Assembly: GCF_014844035.1 (NCBI RefSeq)
Contig: NZ_CP062159.1
Coordinates: 1,054,001-1,118,000 of the forward strand
Length of the DNA: 64,000 bases
Direction: 5' to 3'
From: Flavobacterium sp. MDT1-60
GTDB lineage: Bacteria > Bacteroidota > Bacteroidia > Flavobacteriales > Flavobacteriaceae
Below the pieces are notes generated by a model. The model was not told where the DNA came from. It ran no database searches and saw nothing but the letters and a program-made list of their open reading frames with translations. How positions within the stretch are numbered: position 1 is the stretch's first letter; each line of letters begins with the position of its first letter. The position numbers and the translations under genes are program-made. This document shows, piece by piece, positions 8,194 through 16,233 of this stretch.

Positions 8194-9648
8194 TTATTCT
8201 ACATTATCAATTTTTCTAAAAAAGTCAACTATTGACTGTCCGTCACTTTTCCTGTGAGAGTCTTCATACCCTCTTCTTTTACTCCACTTTGCTAGCCATT
8301 TTTTAAACATAACGTTACTAACGTTTCTGCTTTCCATTGGATATTTATCCCTATAATGGTTATAAAGCGTAGCTTTGTTTTTTGATATTTTATCCTCTCC
8401 AGAATTAAAAGTAATATTCATATCTGCAAATTCTACAAAAGACATATTTGTTTCTAATATTAGCTTGTTCTCATTTAGATTTATTGGAGCTGAATTCATA
8501 ATACCATTGCACATAAATTTTTGGCAGTAGGAAATCATATCATTAAAAAAAGAGTTGTATTCTTGTACATCCCAATCATCAAACAATTTTTTTCCAAAAT
8601 CATCCAAAGGTGTGAAATCTTTTGAATAGTAAGGGAATATTTCTATTTCAATTCTTCTTCTTTCATCTGAATTTCCGCCAGATCCTTTAACCATATAGTT
8701 TGAACTTATCATTAATTTAGGGCTAATTTCGAATGGGATACTGTAAGGTGCTTTGTGTTTTTCTTCAATTGATAAACTTCCTGTCACTACTGAGTAAAAA
8801 TCCTCGAAATTTAAATCTTCATTAACGTCATCTAAATACATAACTTTATGACTATAATTTAAATCTTGATAAAAGAATCTGTTGCCTTTTGTATTTAAGC
8901 TTTTACCATCTTTTGTTAAGGTAGAGGTTACTGAGCTAACTGCTCTTCCAATAATTGATTTACCTGTACCTCCATTAGCCTCTCCTGAAAAATCTAAGGT
9001 TTCATCAACTAAAATTACTGCTTTTGTTAAAGATGAATCTTTGAATCCATGAATTATATATCCTATAGCAGTTGTTAAATAATTATATCTATCTTCTTTG
9101 TTATTTGTAACATTTCTCAAAAAAGCATCAAAATCAGATTTTAATTTTTCAGATTCTTCTACTAATACAAAATCATGGTTTATAATCTGACTTTCAAAAA
9201 CGTATCCTCCATATTCTTCATAAGGAATTAATTCTATTTCGTCTTCAGTTACTTTTAACACCCCATTTGAAAAGAAGAAGTAAGCTGTTTTTGCATTGCA
9301 AATATTTAAATTAATTTCTTTTAGAATATCTAAAGCTAGTTTAGTTTTTTTTGTAATAAAATCCTTTTCTACAAATTCAGTCCAAACATTAAATTTTTCT
9401 TCAATATTTAATAGCTGGTTCTTTACCTCATGCATTAATTCCTCATCAACTGCTTCAGATATAATACTTTTATTTTTAATTTTTACAAGTTGATACCCGC
9501 CTTTTGGCATTTTCAGATTTCTGTATCCCTTGGATTCCCAAAATTCAATCATTTTGGACTGTTTAATTTCAATTTTTACTCCGTTTCCAACTTGTATTTC
9601 GGAATAAAATTGTGGTCTATCAGTACTCTCTAAAACTCTTTCTCTCAT
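8194..9648 (-). CDS. SF3-type replication helicase (phage/plasmid D5/P4-like)
   Basis: 484 residues. A superfamily-3 helicase core is visible: Walker A (GEANGGTGKSII) near 222-233, Walker B (KVMYLDDVNED) near 267-277, and motif C (KLMISSNYMVKG) near 307-318, followed by an Arg-rich stretch (SDERRRIEIEIF). A helical ~190-residue N-terminal part precedes it and shows no recognisable primase motif, so this looks like the helicase half of a D5-type initiator. The C-terminus (NVSNVMFKKWLAKWSKRRGYE) resembles a winged-helix DNA-binding end. The gene overlaps the HTH gene by ATGA, so the two are co-translated. It probably unwinds and replicates the excised circular element. Confidence 0.8.
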   Translation of the reverse strand: MRERVLESTDRPQFYSEIQVGNGVKIEIKQSKMIEFWESKGYRNLKMPKGGYQLVKIKNKSIISEAVDEELMHEVKNQLLNIEEKFNVWTEFVEKDFITKKTKLALDILKEINLNICNAKTAYFFFSNGVLKVTEDEIELIPYEEYGGYVFESQIINHDFVLVEESEKLKSDFDAFLRNVTNNKEDRYNYLTTAIGYIIHGFKDSSLTKAVILVDETLDFSGEANGGTGKSIIGRAVSSVTSTLTKDGKSLNTKGNRFFYQDLNYSHKVMYLDDVNEDLNFEDFYSVVTGSLSIEEKHKAPYSIPFEISPKLMISSNYMVKGSGGNSDERRRIEIEIFPYYSKDFTPLDDFGKKLFDDWDVQEYNSFFNDMISYCQKFMCNGIMNSAPINLNENKLILETNMSFVEFADMNITFNSGEDKISKNKATLYNHYRDKYPMESRNVSNVMFKKWLAKWSKRRGYEDSHRKSDGQSIVDFFRKIDNVE

Positions 9649-9935
9649 GCTTTTTTCAATTTTAGATTATTAAATAATTCTCTTGTGATTTCTTCTGTAG
9701 AGGATTGTTTGTTGCTTAACATCCAGTTGATTAAATCTTCTTTTCTAAAATAAATTAGTTTTCCATTTGGTTTGTAAAAAGGAATAGCCCTTTGATGAGT
9801 TAGCTTGTACAGCATACTGGCAGATATACCCAGCAGAGCTAATGCTTCCTGAAAGGTTAAAACCTCTTTGGCAAGCCAACCCAAATTCTGATTGTTACTT
9901 TCAACTGTAACTGCTTGTTTTCTTTTTTCCATCAT
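9645..9935 (-). CDS. Excisionase-like HTH (HTH_17/MerR-type) DNA-binding protein
   Basis: 96 residues with one helix-turn-helix domain of the excisionase/HTH_17 type at about residues 22-75. The pattern LTFQEALALLGISASMLYKL is followed by the wing IPFYKPNGKLIYFRKEDLINWML. In Bacteroidetes elements such proteins sit upstream of the replication or integration genes and act as excisionase or as a regulator. Its stop overlaps the helicase start by 4 nt. The lack of an integrase nearby leaves the choice between excisionase and transcription factor open. Confidence 0.85.
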   Translation of the reverse strand: MMEKRKQAVTVESNNQNLGWLAKEVLTFQEALALLGISASMLYKLTHQRAIPFYKPNGKLIYFRKEDLINWMLSNKQSSTEEITRELFNNLKLKKA

Positions 9936-10065
9936 ATTTTATGATTTTTAATTAATGCAAACAAGTTTATCTTGTTTCGCATTCAAAGGTGGGAAAGAAG
10001 TCAGCCTTACAGCTTTACGACAACCATACACGAGAGTAAAGGTGTGTTGGAAATAAAGAGAATGA
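9936..10065. other. Short gap with small repeats in the element maintenance module
   Basis: It contains a hairpin GCAAACAAG-TTTAT-CTTGTTTCGC near 9957-9980, and further right the related short words CATACACGAG and AGGTGTGTTGG. It could hold the promoter of the HTH-helicase pair or recombinase/excisionase sites. Neither can be shown from the sequence alone. Confidence 0.3.
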
Positions 10066-10974
10066 TTAGGAAAATAGAGAATCTATAATTGAGTCAATTC
10101 GATCCTTTTGAGCAGGATTTTGTGATGAGGTTGATTTTGTTTGTTTGATGTTTTTTAGTAGTTCGCCCGATGAATCGCGAAATATGTATTCAATAGTCTT
10201 ATTAAAAGAACTAGGAATTTCATTAATTACGCCTTCTTCTGTTAGCCTAGAAACAAAATATAAGAGTGAGGATTTAGATATTAATTTGTTATCTCCTTTT
10301 ACTAGCCATTTAATTCCATTGGTAACTTTTCGCTTTGTGAATGCATTTATAAATTCTTCTTTCGAACATTCAATTAATGCTGGATAAGCTGTTAACAAAG
10401 AATAAAATTTTTCTAAATTAGGAATTGTATCTTCGGGATTAGCAGAATCCCAGTTAAATGAATATGAAGAAAAATCGTCAATCTCTACTAAATTTGGTGC
10501 GGATATATCAATTGTAGTTGATGATTTTTTTTTGCGAAGATGCTTTATTAATCCCTTTATAGATTTCCGCAATATCGGTCTATCTAAATAAAACGTATCA
10601 GTTTTTACTAAAAGATTATTTAGAAGTATAATTTGATGGTCAATAAATCTTTCAGGACTTTTATCATTCAAGATAACTTCAAGAATCAATTCATCAATTC
10701 TAGATTTTGCAGTTTGAAAATTTTCTTCAATTTCAGAATTAAAATAAGTTTCAAAATCATAAACCAATATTTCGGCGATTACTTCTTTTGTGAATTCATC
10801 TGTATATGAATTCCAAATTTCAATTACCCCTGTTTGTTCATTAATGCTTTTGATATTCATAGTTCCAAATTCTTGTTCAAAATTTGAAATAAATTTTTTC
10901 TTTAAATCATTACATTTATCCGCCTCTAACAGGGACTCAAAGAATATACATGGTTGCTTGATTTCATTTTTCAT
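10066..10974 (-). CDS. Conserved element protein of unknown function
   Basis: 302 residues, soluble, strongly helical and acidic, with no signal peptide or membrane segment. The central part has a basic patch (RKSIKGLIKHLRKKK) near 135-149. A C-terminal half (PNLEKFYSLLTAYPALIECSKEEFINAF, then GIKWLVKGDNKLISKSSLLYFV) looks like a small folded domain. From memory, such proteins are found near the integration end of Bacteroidetes elements, often beside the HTH/helicase pair. It is the gene closest to the tRNA junction. No enzymatic motif is seen and no function is assigned. Confidence 0.55.
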   Translation of the reverse strand: MKNEIKQPCIFFESLLEADKCNDLKKKFISNFEQEFGTMNIKSINEQTGVIEIWNSYTDEFTKEVIAEILVYDFETYFNSEIEENFQTAKSRIDELILEVILNDKSPERFIDHQIILLNNLLVKTDTFYLDRPILRKSIKGLIKHLRKKKSSTTIDISAPNLVEIDDFSSYSFNWDSANPEDTIPNLEKFYSLLTAYPALIECSKEEFINAFTKRKVTNGIKWLVKGDNKLISKSSLLYFVSRLTEEGVINEIPSSFNKTIEYIFRDSSGELLKNIKQTKSTSSQNPAQKDRIDSIIDSLFS

Positions 10975-11019
10975 GTTTCAAAAATAGTAAAAACGAGAAA
11001 AAGGAGGAATTTTAAATTT

Positions 11020-11039
11020 GTTGTACCTATGTTGTACCT
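11020..11039. repeat. Direct repeat of GTTGTACCT next to the tRNA junction
   Basis: GTTGTACCT occurs at 11020-11028 and again at 11031-11039, an 11-bp period of about one helical turn. It lies 50-70 bp inside the island from the tRNA end, a position where recombinase or excisionase arm sites often lie. That role is only a guess. Confidence 0.35.
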
Positions 11040-11044
11040 GTAAA

Positions 11045-11078
11045 AAAAACAAAAGCACCTATATTTCTATAAGTGCTT
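11045..11078 (-). terminator. Terminator downstream of tRNA-Ala
   Basis: On the minus strand, a stem AAGCACTTATA / TATAGGTGCTT (one G-T pair) is followed by TTTGTTTTTTTT. It directly follows the tRNA 3' end. Confidence 0.65.
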
Positions 11079-11090
11079 AATAATGATATG

Positions 11091-11164
11091 TGGAGAATAC
11101 CGGATTCGAACCGGTCACCTCTTGCCTGCCAGGCAAGCGCTCTAGCCAAATGAGCTAATCCCCC
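11091..11164 (-). tRNA. tRNA-Ala (anticodon GGC)
   Basis: The minus strand folds as a complete cloverleaf of 74 nt. Acceptor GGGGGAT pairs with ATTCTCC (two G-T pairs). The D stem is GCTC/GAGC. The anticodon stem CTTGC/GCAAG carries the loop CTGGCAG, giving anticodon GGC (reads GCC, alanine). The T arm is ACCGG-TTCGAAT-CCGGT. Discriminator A is at 11091. The full CCA is not encoded. Its 3' end marks the boundary between accessory and core DNA. Confidence 0.93.
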
Positions 11165-11269
11165 AAAGCGTTAGCAAATAAAGTCAATTAATTTTCAAAA
11201 AACAAATTTCAAATCGCTTGAAGTGAAAATAGTTGCCAAAACCGTAACTTTACGTTCAAATCTATTTTT

Positions 11270-12034
11270 ATGAGTGCAGAAAATCAAAACGGTTCTTTAT
11301 ATACGAGTTTTCAAAATGCCGTTGCGACGGTGCAATTTGGTCATCCGGCGAGTAATTCTTTTCCGCGTGAATTGTTGAATCGCTTAACTACTGAAATTAA
11401 TTCGCTGAGCCGAAATGAAGAAGTTTCGGTTATTGTTTTACAGAGCGAAGGCTCGAAAGCGTTTTGTTCCGGTGCTTCGTTTGATGAACTTTTGCAAGTG
11501 GAAAATGAAGAACAGGGAACGGAATTTTTCTCTGGTTTTGCGCATTTGTTAAACGCCATGCGAAATTGCTCTAAAATAATCGTTGGCCGTGTTCAGGGAA
11601 AAGCAGTTGGCGGAGGTGTCGGCATTATTGCAACCTGCGATTATGTTTTGGCTACGCCAGAAAGTGCAATAAAATTATCAGAACTGGCGATTGGAATTGG
11701 GCCTTTTGTGATCGAACCGGCTGTTTCACGTAAAATTGGTAAAACAGCGATGACAGAAATGACATTGGCAGCAACAGATTGGAAATCGGCGGCATGGGCT
11801 TTAGAAAAAGGACTTTATGCGTCGCTTCATAATGCAGCAGAATTAGATGCTGCGGTGGAAAATTTTGCTCAAAAACTGAGTTCATACAATCCGGAAGCTT
11901 TATTCGAAATGAAGAAAATCATTTGGGAGGGCACAGAACAATGGGAGTCGATACTAATTGAACGTGCTGCAATTACGGGGAAATTAGTTTTGTCTGATTT
12001 TGCGAGAGAGGCTTTGACTCAGTTTAAGAAATAG
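11270..12034 (+). CDS. Enoyl-CoA hydratase/isomerase family protein
   Basis: 254 residues, the usual crotonase length. The oxyanion-hole segments are visible: SKAFCSGASFDELL near 62-75 and VQGKAVGGGVGIIATCDYVLA near 105-125. SELAIGIGPFVIEP follows, in which the Glu sits where the second catalytic acid of hydratases is found. It would act on enoyl-CoA thioesters in the cytoplasm, for example in fatty-acid or branched-chain amino-acid breakdown. In Flavobacteria the closest relatives are often called methylglutaconyl-CoA hydratase-like, but the substrate cannot be read here. It is a stand-alone gene, the first core gene after the tRNA, and ends at a palindromic terminator. Confidence 0.88.
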   Translation: MSAENQNGSLYTSFQNAVATVQFGHPASNSFPRELLNRLTTEINSLSRNEEVSVIVLQSEGSKAFCSGASFDELLQVENEEQGTEFFSGFAHLLNAMRNCSKIIVGRVQGKAVGGGVGIIATCDYVLATPESAIKLSELAIGIGPFVIEPAVSRKIGKTAMTEMTLAATDWKSAAWALEKGLYASLHNAAELDAAVENFAQKLSSYNPEALFEMKKIIWEGTEQWESILIERAAITGKLVLSDFAREALTQFKK

Positions 12035-12062
12035 AAAAAAAGGAAATTCCAATTAAAAAATT

Positions 12063-12097
12063 CCAAATTCCAATAGAACTCAATACTTGGAATTTGG
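12063..12097 (+). terminator. Palindromic terminator built from the ATTCCAAATTCCAA repeat
   Basis: CCAAATTCCAA at 12063-12073 pairs with TTGGAATTTGG at 12087-12097, followed by ATTTTTCTTTATT. It follows the enoyl-CoA hydratase-family gene. Confidence 0.7.
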
Positions 12098-12142
12098 ATT
12101 TTTCTTTATTTGGAATTTATTATTTAAACGGTTATTAATTCG

Positions 12143-12150
12143 TAAATTTG
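12143..12150 (+). promoter_or_regulatory. -7 promoter element of queD
   Basis: TAAATTTG, an exact TAnnTTTG match, 20 nt before the queD start codon. It implies a very short leader. Confidence 0.6.
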
Positions 12151-12169
12151 CAACCTAAAATTCAAATCG

Positions 12170-12622
12170 ATGAGTAATATCAGAATTACAAAACAATTTA
12201 ACTTCGAAACCGGACACGCTTTATACGGTTACGACGGAAAATGTAAAAACGTTCACGGGCACAGTTATAAATTATCGGTAACGGTTATTGGTTCGCCAAT
12301 TACGGATCGATCGAATGTGAAATTCGGAATGGTAATTGATTTTTCTGATCTGAAAAAAATTGTAAAAGAAGAAATCGTCGATCAGTTTGATCATGCAACT
12401 GTTTTTAACGAAACTACGCCACATATCGAATTGGCAAATGAATTGAAAAACCGCGGACATCACGTAATTTTAGTAGATTATCAGCCAACCAGTGAAAATA
12501 TGGTGGTTGATTTTTCTGAGAGAATCATCGCAAGACTTCCTGCCGGAATTACTCTTTTCTCCCTTAAACTTCAGGAAACAGAATCGTCGTTTGCAGAATG
12601 GTACGCAAGTGATAATCAATAA
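12170..12622 (+). CDS. queD: 6-carboxytetrahydropterin synthase (QueD/PTPS family)
   Basis: 150 residues. The zinc ligands of the family are present: His in ETGHALYGYDGKC near residue 16, and the pair in NVHGHSY near 29-31. The catalytic Cys is in GKCKN. MVIDFSDLK, DHATVFNETTP and PTSENMVV are the other conserved blocks, with a Glu near the C-terminus (LQETESSFAEW). It converts dihydroneopterin triphosphate to 6-carboxytetrahydropterin in queuosine/7-deazaguanine synthesis. No other que genes are in the window. A promoter element lies 20 nt upstream, so the start is well supported. Confidence 0.92.
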   Translation: MSNIRITKQFNFETGHALYGYDGKCKNVHGHSYKLSVTVIGSPITDRSNVKFGMVIDFSDLKKIVKEEIVDQFDHATVFNETTPHIELANELKNRGHHVILVDYQPTSENMVVDFSERIIARLPAGITLFSLKLQETESSFAEWYASDNQ

Positions 12623-12644
12623 AGAAATTCCAATTTTTAAATTG

Positions 12645-12672
12645 CCTCGCTTGTTCGCTAGCGCTCGGGTCC
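12645..12672. repeat. Dispersed intergenic repeat (TTCGCT..CGCTCG family)
   Basis: CTCGCTTGTTCGCTAGCGCTCGGGTCC sits between queD and lpxH. Related copies are at 21547-21579 and, inverted, at 50770-50801. It is a non-coding short repeat of REP-like type. Confidence 0.6.
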
Positions 12673-12728
12673 AAATTCCAAGTTATGCAACTCATAACTT
12701 ATAATTCATAACTCCTAACTTTCATTTA

Positions 12729-13472
12729 ATGAAAAAAATATATTTCGCTTCTGATCAGCATTTTGGTGCTCCAACTCCTGAGTTGAGCCTGCCTCGTGAA
12801 AAGAAATTCGTGGCCTGGCTGGATGAGGTAAAGGAAGATGCAGAAGCTATTTTTTTATTGGGCGATTTGTTTGATTTTTGGTTCGAATATAAAACGGTGG
12901 TGCCAAAGGGTTTTGTGCGCATTTTAGGCAAACTGGCCGAAATTCGTGACAGTGGTATTCCGATTTATTTTTTCGTGGGTAACCATGATTTATGGATGAA
13001 TGATTATTTTGAAACCGAATTGAATATTCCGGTTTATCATGATAATAAAGAATTTACTTTTAACGGAAAAACCTTTTTAATTGGTCACGGAGACGGAAAA
13101 GGTCCTGGCGATAAAGGGTATAAGAGAATGAAAAAGGTATTTACAAATCCGTTTTCAAAATGGCTTTTCCGTTGGTTACATCCGGATGTTGGCGTGAGTT
13201 TAGCACAATATTTATCGGTTAAAAACAAATTAATTTCGGGTGACGAAGACGTGAAATTTTTAGGGGAAGAAAACGAATGGCTGGTTTTGTACGCCAAACG
13301 TAAACTCGAAACCAAACATTACAATTACTTTATTTTTGGACATCGTCATTTACCTATGATTATTCCGGTTGGAGAAGATTCCAAATATGTGAATTTGGGA
13401 GACTGGATTGGTTATTTTACTTATGGTGTTTTTGATGGCGAAACTTTTGAATTGAAGAAATTCGAAAAGTAA
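12729..13472 (+). CDS. lpxH: UDP-2,3-diacylglucosamine diphosphatase
   Basis: 247 residues of the calcineurin-like metallophosphoesterase family. The metal motifs are in order: SDQHFG (8-13), GDLFDFW near 45-51, GNHD near 83-86, GHGDGKGPGDKGY near 119-131, and GHRHLP near 202-207. Length and the GDLFDFW motif fit LpxH of lipid A synthesis, which hydrolyses UDP-2,3-diacylglucosamine to lipid X and UMP at the inner membrane. It stands alone and ends 7 nt from the convergent cytochrome gene. Confidence 0.88.
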   Translation: MKKIYFASDQHFGAPTPELSLPREKKFVAWLDEVKEDAEAIFLLGDLFDFWFEYKTVVPKGFVRILGKLAEIRDSGIPIYFFVGNHDLWMNDYFETELNIPVYHDNKEFTFNGKTFLIGHGDGKGPGDKGYKRMKKVFTNPFSKWLFRWLHPDVGVSLAQYLSVKNKLISGDEDVKFLGEENEWLVLYAKRKLETKHYNYFIFGHRHLPMIIPVGEDSKYVNLGDWIGYFTYGVFDGETFELKKFEK

Positions 13473-13479
13473 TTCCTTT

Positions 13480-14688
13480 TTATTTGGCCGGATAAATTCC
13501 GATTTTGTGCGTTCTCAGAATATAATTCGACAATTGTTTGCTATCAGAAAGCTGAAATTTAATCGCGCCAGATGATTTTTTCGGCATATGACATTCTACA
13601 CAATTATTGGCCAGTAAACTTCCCGACATTGTTTTAAGCGTTTTATCAGAATGGTTTATACCACTTTGATGGCAACTCATGCAAATTTTAGAATAAGAAG
13701 CTAAATTCTTAGAAGCATTTTCGTGTGGACTATGACAGGTAATGCAATCCATTTTTTCGCTGTTCATAAAACATTTGCTTTGCGCCATCAAACGAAATTG
13801 ATTTCCGTGAACATCAAAAGTAGCGGTGTCTGTTACGCTTCTTGTGCTTCTGTAAAATTCTGAAAGATTATTTCCTGGTTTAAAATCAAAACGTGATTTC
13901 ATTTTCATTCCGTCATTTCCGCCGTGGCAAAGGGCACAGGCATCTAATTTTTGTTGTCTGTTTAAGGTTTTAAAACTGGTGATGCTGTTGGCAACTTTTA
14001 TGTTTGGATTTTTTAGATGGAATTCTGCATGTTTTTTTGCAGGCCCGTGACAACGCTCACAATCAATTCCGTAAACTATAGTTTTAGTGTCAATTATATC
14101 TTCAACATCCATTGACATTAAATTTTTCTCAGCAGAATTTTGCTGAACACTGCGACTGCTGGCATTTGAGGCGTGGCAAGAATAGCAATCTTTAACTACC
14201 ATTCGGTCGAAATACGGTTTATCAGCAGGAAACCCCGGACTTGTGGCCCAGCCTTTTATGGAGTGGTAATAAGAAATAGGTAATTCGTAAGTATTGCCGT
14301 CACGCCAATAAACAGAAGTTTGGGCATGCTTGGCTCCAAATACAATATCAAAGGAATGAGCTTCAACTTCTTTTCCGTTTTTGTACAAAACCTGATACAG
14401 ACTATCGTTTCGTTTTTCGATGACTAATTTGGTGTTTTTGTCGTAGATAAAAGTATGATTTCCTTTGTCGAAATCACCTAAAACATTTCCTAAAATTGCG
14501 GGAGCGGTTGCTTTGAAATGCGAGCTTTTTAAAGCCATCTCATATTGGGACTGATGGCATTGAATACAACTTTCAGAACCAGCATAATCGGTTCCGCGAG
14601 GATCAATATATTCATCAGATTTGTTGGTGCAGTTGGATAAAAAAACTGCTAAAACAGCAATGGCAAAAAGAATGCTTAATTTTTTCAT
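13480..14688 (-). CDS. Multiheme c-type cytochrome lipoprotein (7 CxxCH)
   Basis: 402 residues. The N-terminus is a lipoprotein signal ending in LSNC (Cys 20), so the protein is probably anchored in the cytoplasmic or outer membrane facing the periplasm. Seven heme-binding motifs are seen: CIQCH (41-45), CYSCH, CERCH, CALCH, CITCH, CMSCH and CVECH. Their spread fits the cytochrome c554/c-prime-like group. It is likely an electron carrier or small reductase of periplasmic respiration. No partner redox genes flank it. The gene is convergent with lpxH (7 nt apart) and separated from the next upstream gene by ~80 nt. Confidence 0.88.
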   Translation of the reverse strand: MKKLSILFAIAVLAVFLSNCTNKSDEYIDPRGTDYAGSESCIQCHQSQYEMALKSSHFKATAPAILGNVLGDFDKGNHTFIYDKNTKLVIEKRNDSLYQVLYKNGKEVEAHSFDIVFGAKHAQTSVYWRDGNTYELPISYYHSIKGWATSPGFPADKPYFDRMVVKDCYSCHASNASSRSVQQNSAEKNLMSMDVEDIIDTKTIVYGIDCERCHGPAKKHAEFHLKNPNIKVANSITSFKTLNRQQKLDACALCHGGNDGMKMKSRFDFKPGNNLSEFYRSTRSVTDTATFDVHGNQFRLMAQSKCFMNSEKMDCITCHSPHENASKNLASYSKICMSCHQSGINHSDKTLKTMSGSLLANNCVECHMPKKSSGAIKFQLSDSKQLSNYILRTHKIGIYPAK

Positions 14689-14771
14689 TGCTGTAAATAT
14701 ACTTTTTTTTGAAGAAAATCAAAATATATTTCAATTACGAAAAAATGTTGTTAAAATATGTAGAATGTTTC

Positions 14772-15128
14772 TTAATTCATTCCAACTCCGTAAACATATT
14801 CATCCAGTTCAATTCGGAATAAAGAACCTTCAACCAAGTCTTTGATTGATTTCAATTCTTTAATAGAAACTGCTAAATCAATTTGTGCGCAAGGTGTTTT
14901 AAGTAGAAATTTATGACAGGAGTTTTTTAGTTCGCAAGCTTCACAACAAGCATTTTCAATCATACTGTCTTCGATTAAATCGCAAAAGTAATTGAGTTCC
15001 TGAACCGTAAAATAGAATCCGGTTTCTTTGAATACCAATTGTACTTTGTCTGTAATGGTTTCGTTTTCCTTTTTCCAGTAAAAGGCAATTCCAAAATTGT
15101 TATGGTATAATTGTTCTATTTCTCTCAT
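14772..15128 (-). CDS. Conserved hypothetical protein with Cys cluster
   Basis: 118 residues, soluble. A cysteine-rich stretch (ENACCEACELKNSCHKFLLKT, about residues 58-78, plus a Cys soon after) could hold a metal or iron-sulfur site. The start is strongly hydrophilic (MREIEQLYHNNFGIAFYWKKE), followed by ITDKVQLVFKETGFYFT. I recall similar small proteins in many Flavobacteria but know no function for them. A TATATTTG promoter element lies 19-26 nt upstream, which supports the start. Confidence 0.65.
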   Translation of the reverse strand: MREIEQLYHNNFGIAFYWKKENETITDKVQLVFKETGFYFTVQELNYFCDLIEDSMIENACCEACELKNSCHKFLLKTPCAQIDLAVSIKELKSIKDLVEGSLFRIELDEYVYGVGMN

Positions 15129-15146
15129 TGCAATCCTTTATTTCAA

Positions 15147-15154
15147 CAAATATA
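15147..15154 (-). promoter_or_regulatory. -7 promoter element of the Cys-cluster gene
   Basis: The minus strand reads TATATTTG (TAnnTTTG) about 19 nt before the start codon of the gene at 14772-15128. Confidence 0.5.
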
Positions 15155-15204
15155 AATATTATTTATATTAATTCTAAATAGAAACTCATAAAATTTGGAA
15201 AAAA

Positions 15205-16068
15205 TTATTGGCACATCGTGTTGAGGTAGAAGGTGAGACTTTGACCGGTTTTGTACCAGGTACTCATGTTTCTTTCTCTGTGAAAACTGGTTTCCGTTGG
15301 AGAAATTGCGGTTGAAATGGCGAAGTATTTACTTTTATCATCTCGTTTTACGCTTTCAATCCATTGAATGGTTACGGCAATTTCTCCCATTTCCTTATCA
15401 AGATAAATGTTATAAGGTTTCAAATCCAAAGTATACAATCCTTGAAACTCATCTTTTACTTCAAAGAGAATGTCTTTCTCAATAATGATTTTTGATGGTA
15501 AATCATTTTCAACTTTATAAAAGTTTAACCTGAATTTGACCGATTTAAATTGGTTTGATGTAATATTGAAGTTAAAATCATTGACTTTGCAATTTTTTTT
15601 TATTTTGAATTGCATTCCTTTTTCCCTGCTTAATCGATCATCTATGGTTTTGTCCATAGCGTAGAAAAAATTAGAATGCATAAGGGCAAGACCTTTTGCG
15701 CTTCGGCCAAACTGTTTTGATTTTGGCTTTTTGAATTTTACGACAACTTCTTTTAAAGTGTTTTCAGAAGGTTCCAGAATGATTTTATTACGGTCTGATT
15801 TTAATTGGCTGACAACTATTTTTTTAGTCTCAAAACCAATATGCGAAAATACAACCGTATCGTTTGGTGTGACTTTATTGTTCAATTTTAAATTGAAATT
15901 TCCTTTTGCGTCTGAAATCGTTCCGGCATTTTTATCCGAAATACCAATATTGACATAATCTAAATTTGAATTGTTTTTGGAGTCTTTTATTTCACCCGAA
16001 ATTGAATTTTCCTGAGCAGTTATTCCAAAAGTAACTAAGAAGAACACAAGAGTAATGTTATATTTCAT
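15205..16068 (-). CDS. CarboxypepD_reg-like surface protein
   Basis: 287 residues. A signal peptide (MKYNITLVFFLVTFGITAQE) is followed by a carboxypeptidase-regulatory-like beta-sandwich at about 22-105: ISGEIKDSKNNSNLDYVNIGI, AGTISDAKGNFNL, VVFSHIGFETKKI, ending in NTLKEVVV. This is the same domain that leads many TonB-linked proteins. The remaining ~170 residues form a beta-rich region without a known family, containing KGLALMHSNFFY and FRLNFYKVEND. It is probably periplasmic or in the outer membrane. It stands alone, and its role is unknown. Confidence 0.75.
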   Translation of the reverse strand: MKYNITLVFFLVTFGITAQENSISGEIKDSKNNSNLDYVNIGISDKNAGTISDAKGNFNLKLNNKVTPNDTVVFSHIGFETKKIVVSQLKSDRNKIILEPSENTLKEVVVKFKKPKSKQFGRSAKGLALMHSNFFYAMDKTIDDRLSREKGMQFKIKKNCKVNDFNFNITSNQFKSVKFRLNFYKVENDLPSKIIIEKDILFEVKDEFQGLYTLDLKPYNIYLDKEMGEIAVTIQWIESVKRDDKSKYFAISTAISPTETSFHRERNMSTWYKTGQSLTFYLNTMCQ

Positions 16069-16233
16069 TTGGTATTAATTTTCTCATAAAGAAATGAAAT
16101 AAGTTGATGGTTTAAAATCACTTTATCCTAAGTTTAACATTTTCAGTTATTTGAATTATTTAAGTATAATAGAATTTATTTCAATTAAGTAATTGTTATA
16201 AATTTTATTATAGGATAATGTATTTATAGAATT

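Larger units (their letters stand above)
1..11090. mobile_element. Right-hand part of an integrated genomic island ending at tRNA-Ala
   Basis: This stretch holds accessory genes only: a defence-like cassette, a RadC-like JAB protein, an SF3 helicase, an excisionase-like HTH protein and several unknowns. It stops at the 3' end of a tRNA-Ala gene at 11091, beyond which ordinary housekeeping genes begin. The tRNA is on the minus strand, so its 3' end faces this DNA, the usual geometry for tyrosine-recombinase integration into a tRNA. The genes also look more AT-rich than the core genes to the right. No integrase and no second copy of the tRNA end are visible, so the left boundary is outside the window. 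Island status is inferred from gene content and position. Confidence 0.65.

Noticed and set aside
1..11164. A visible integrase for the island
   Set aside because: No tyrosine recombinase signature (R..HxxR..Y) or serine recombinase is found among the frames here. It must be outside the window if it exists.
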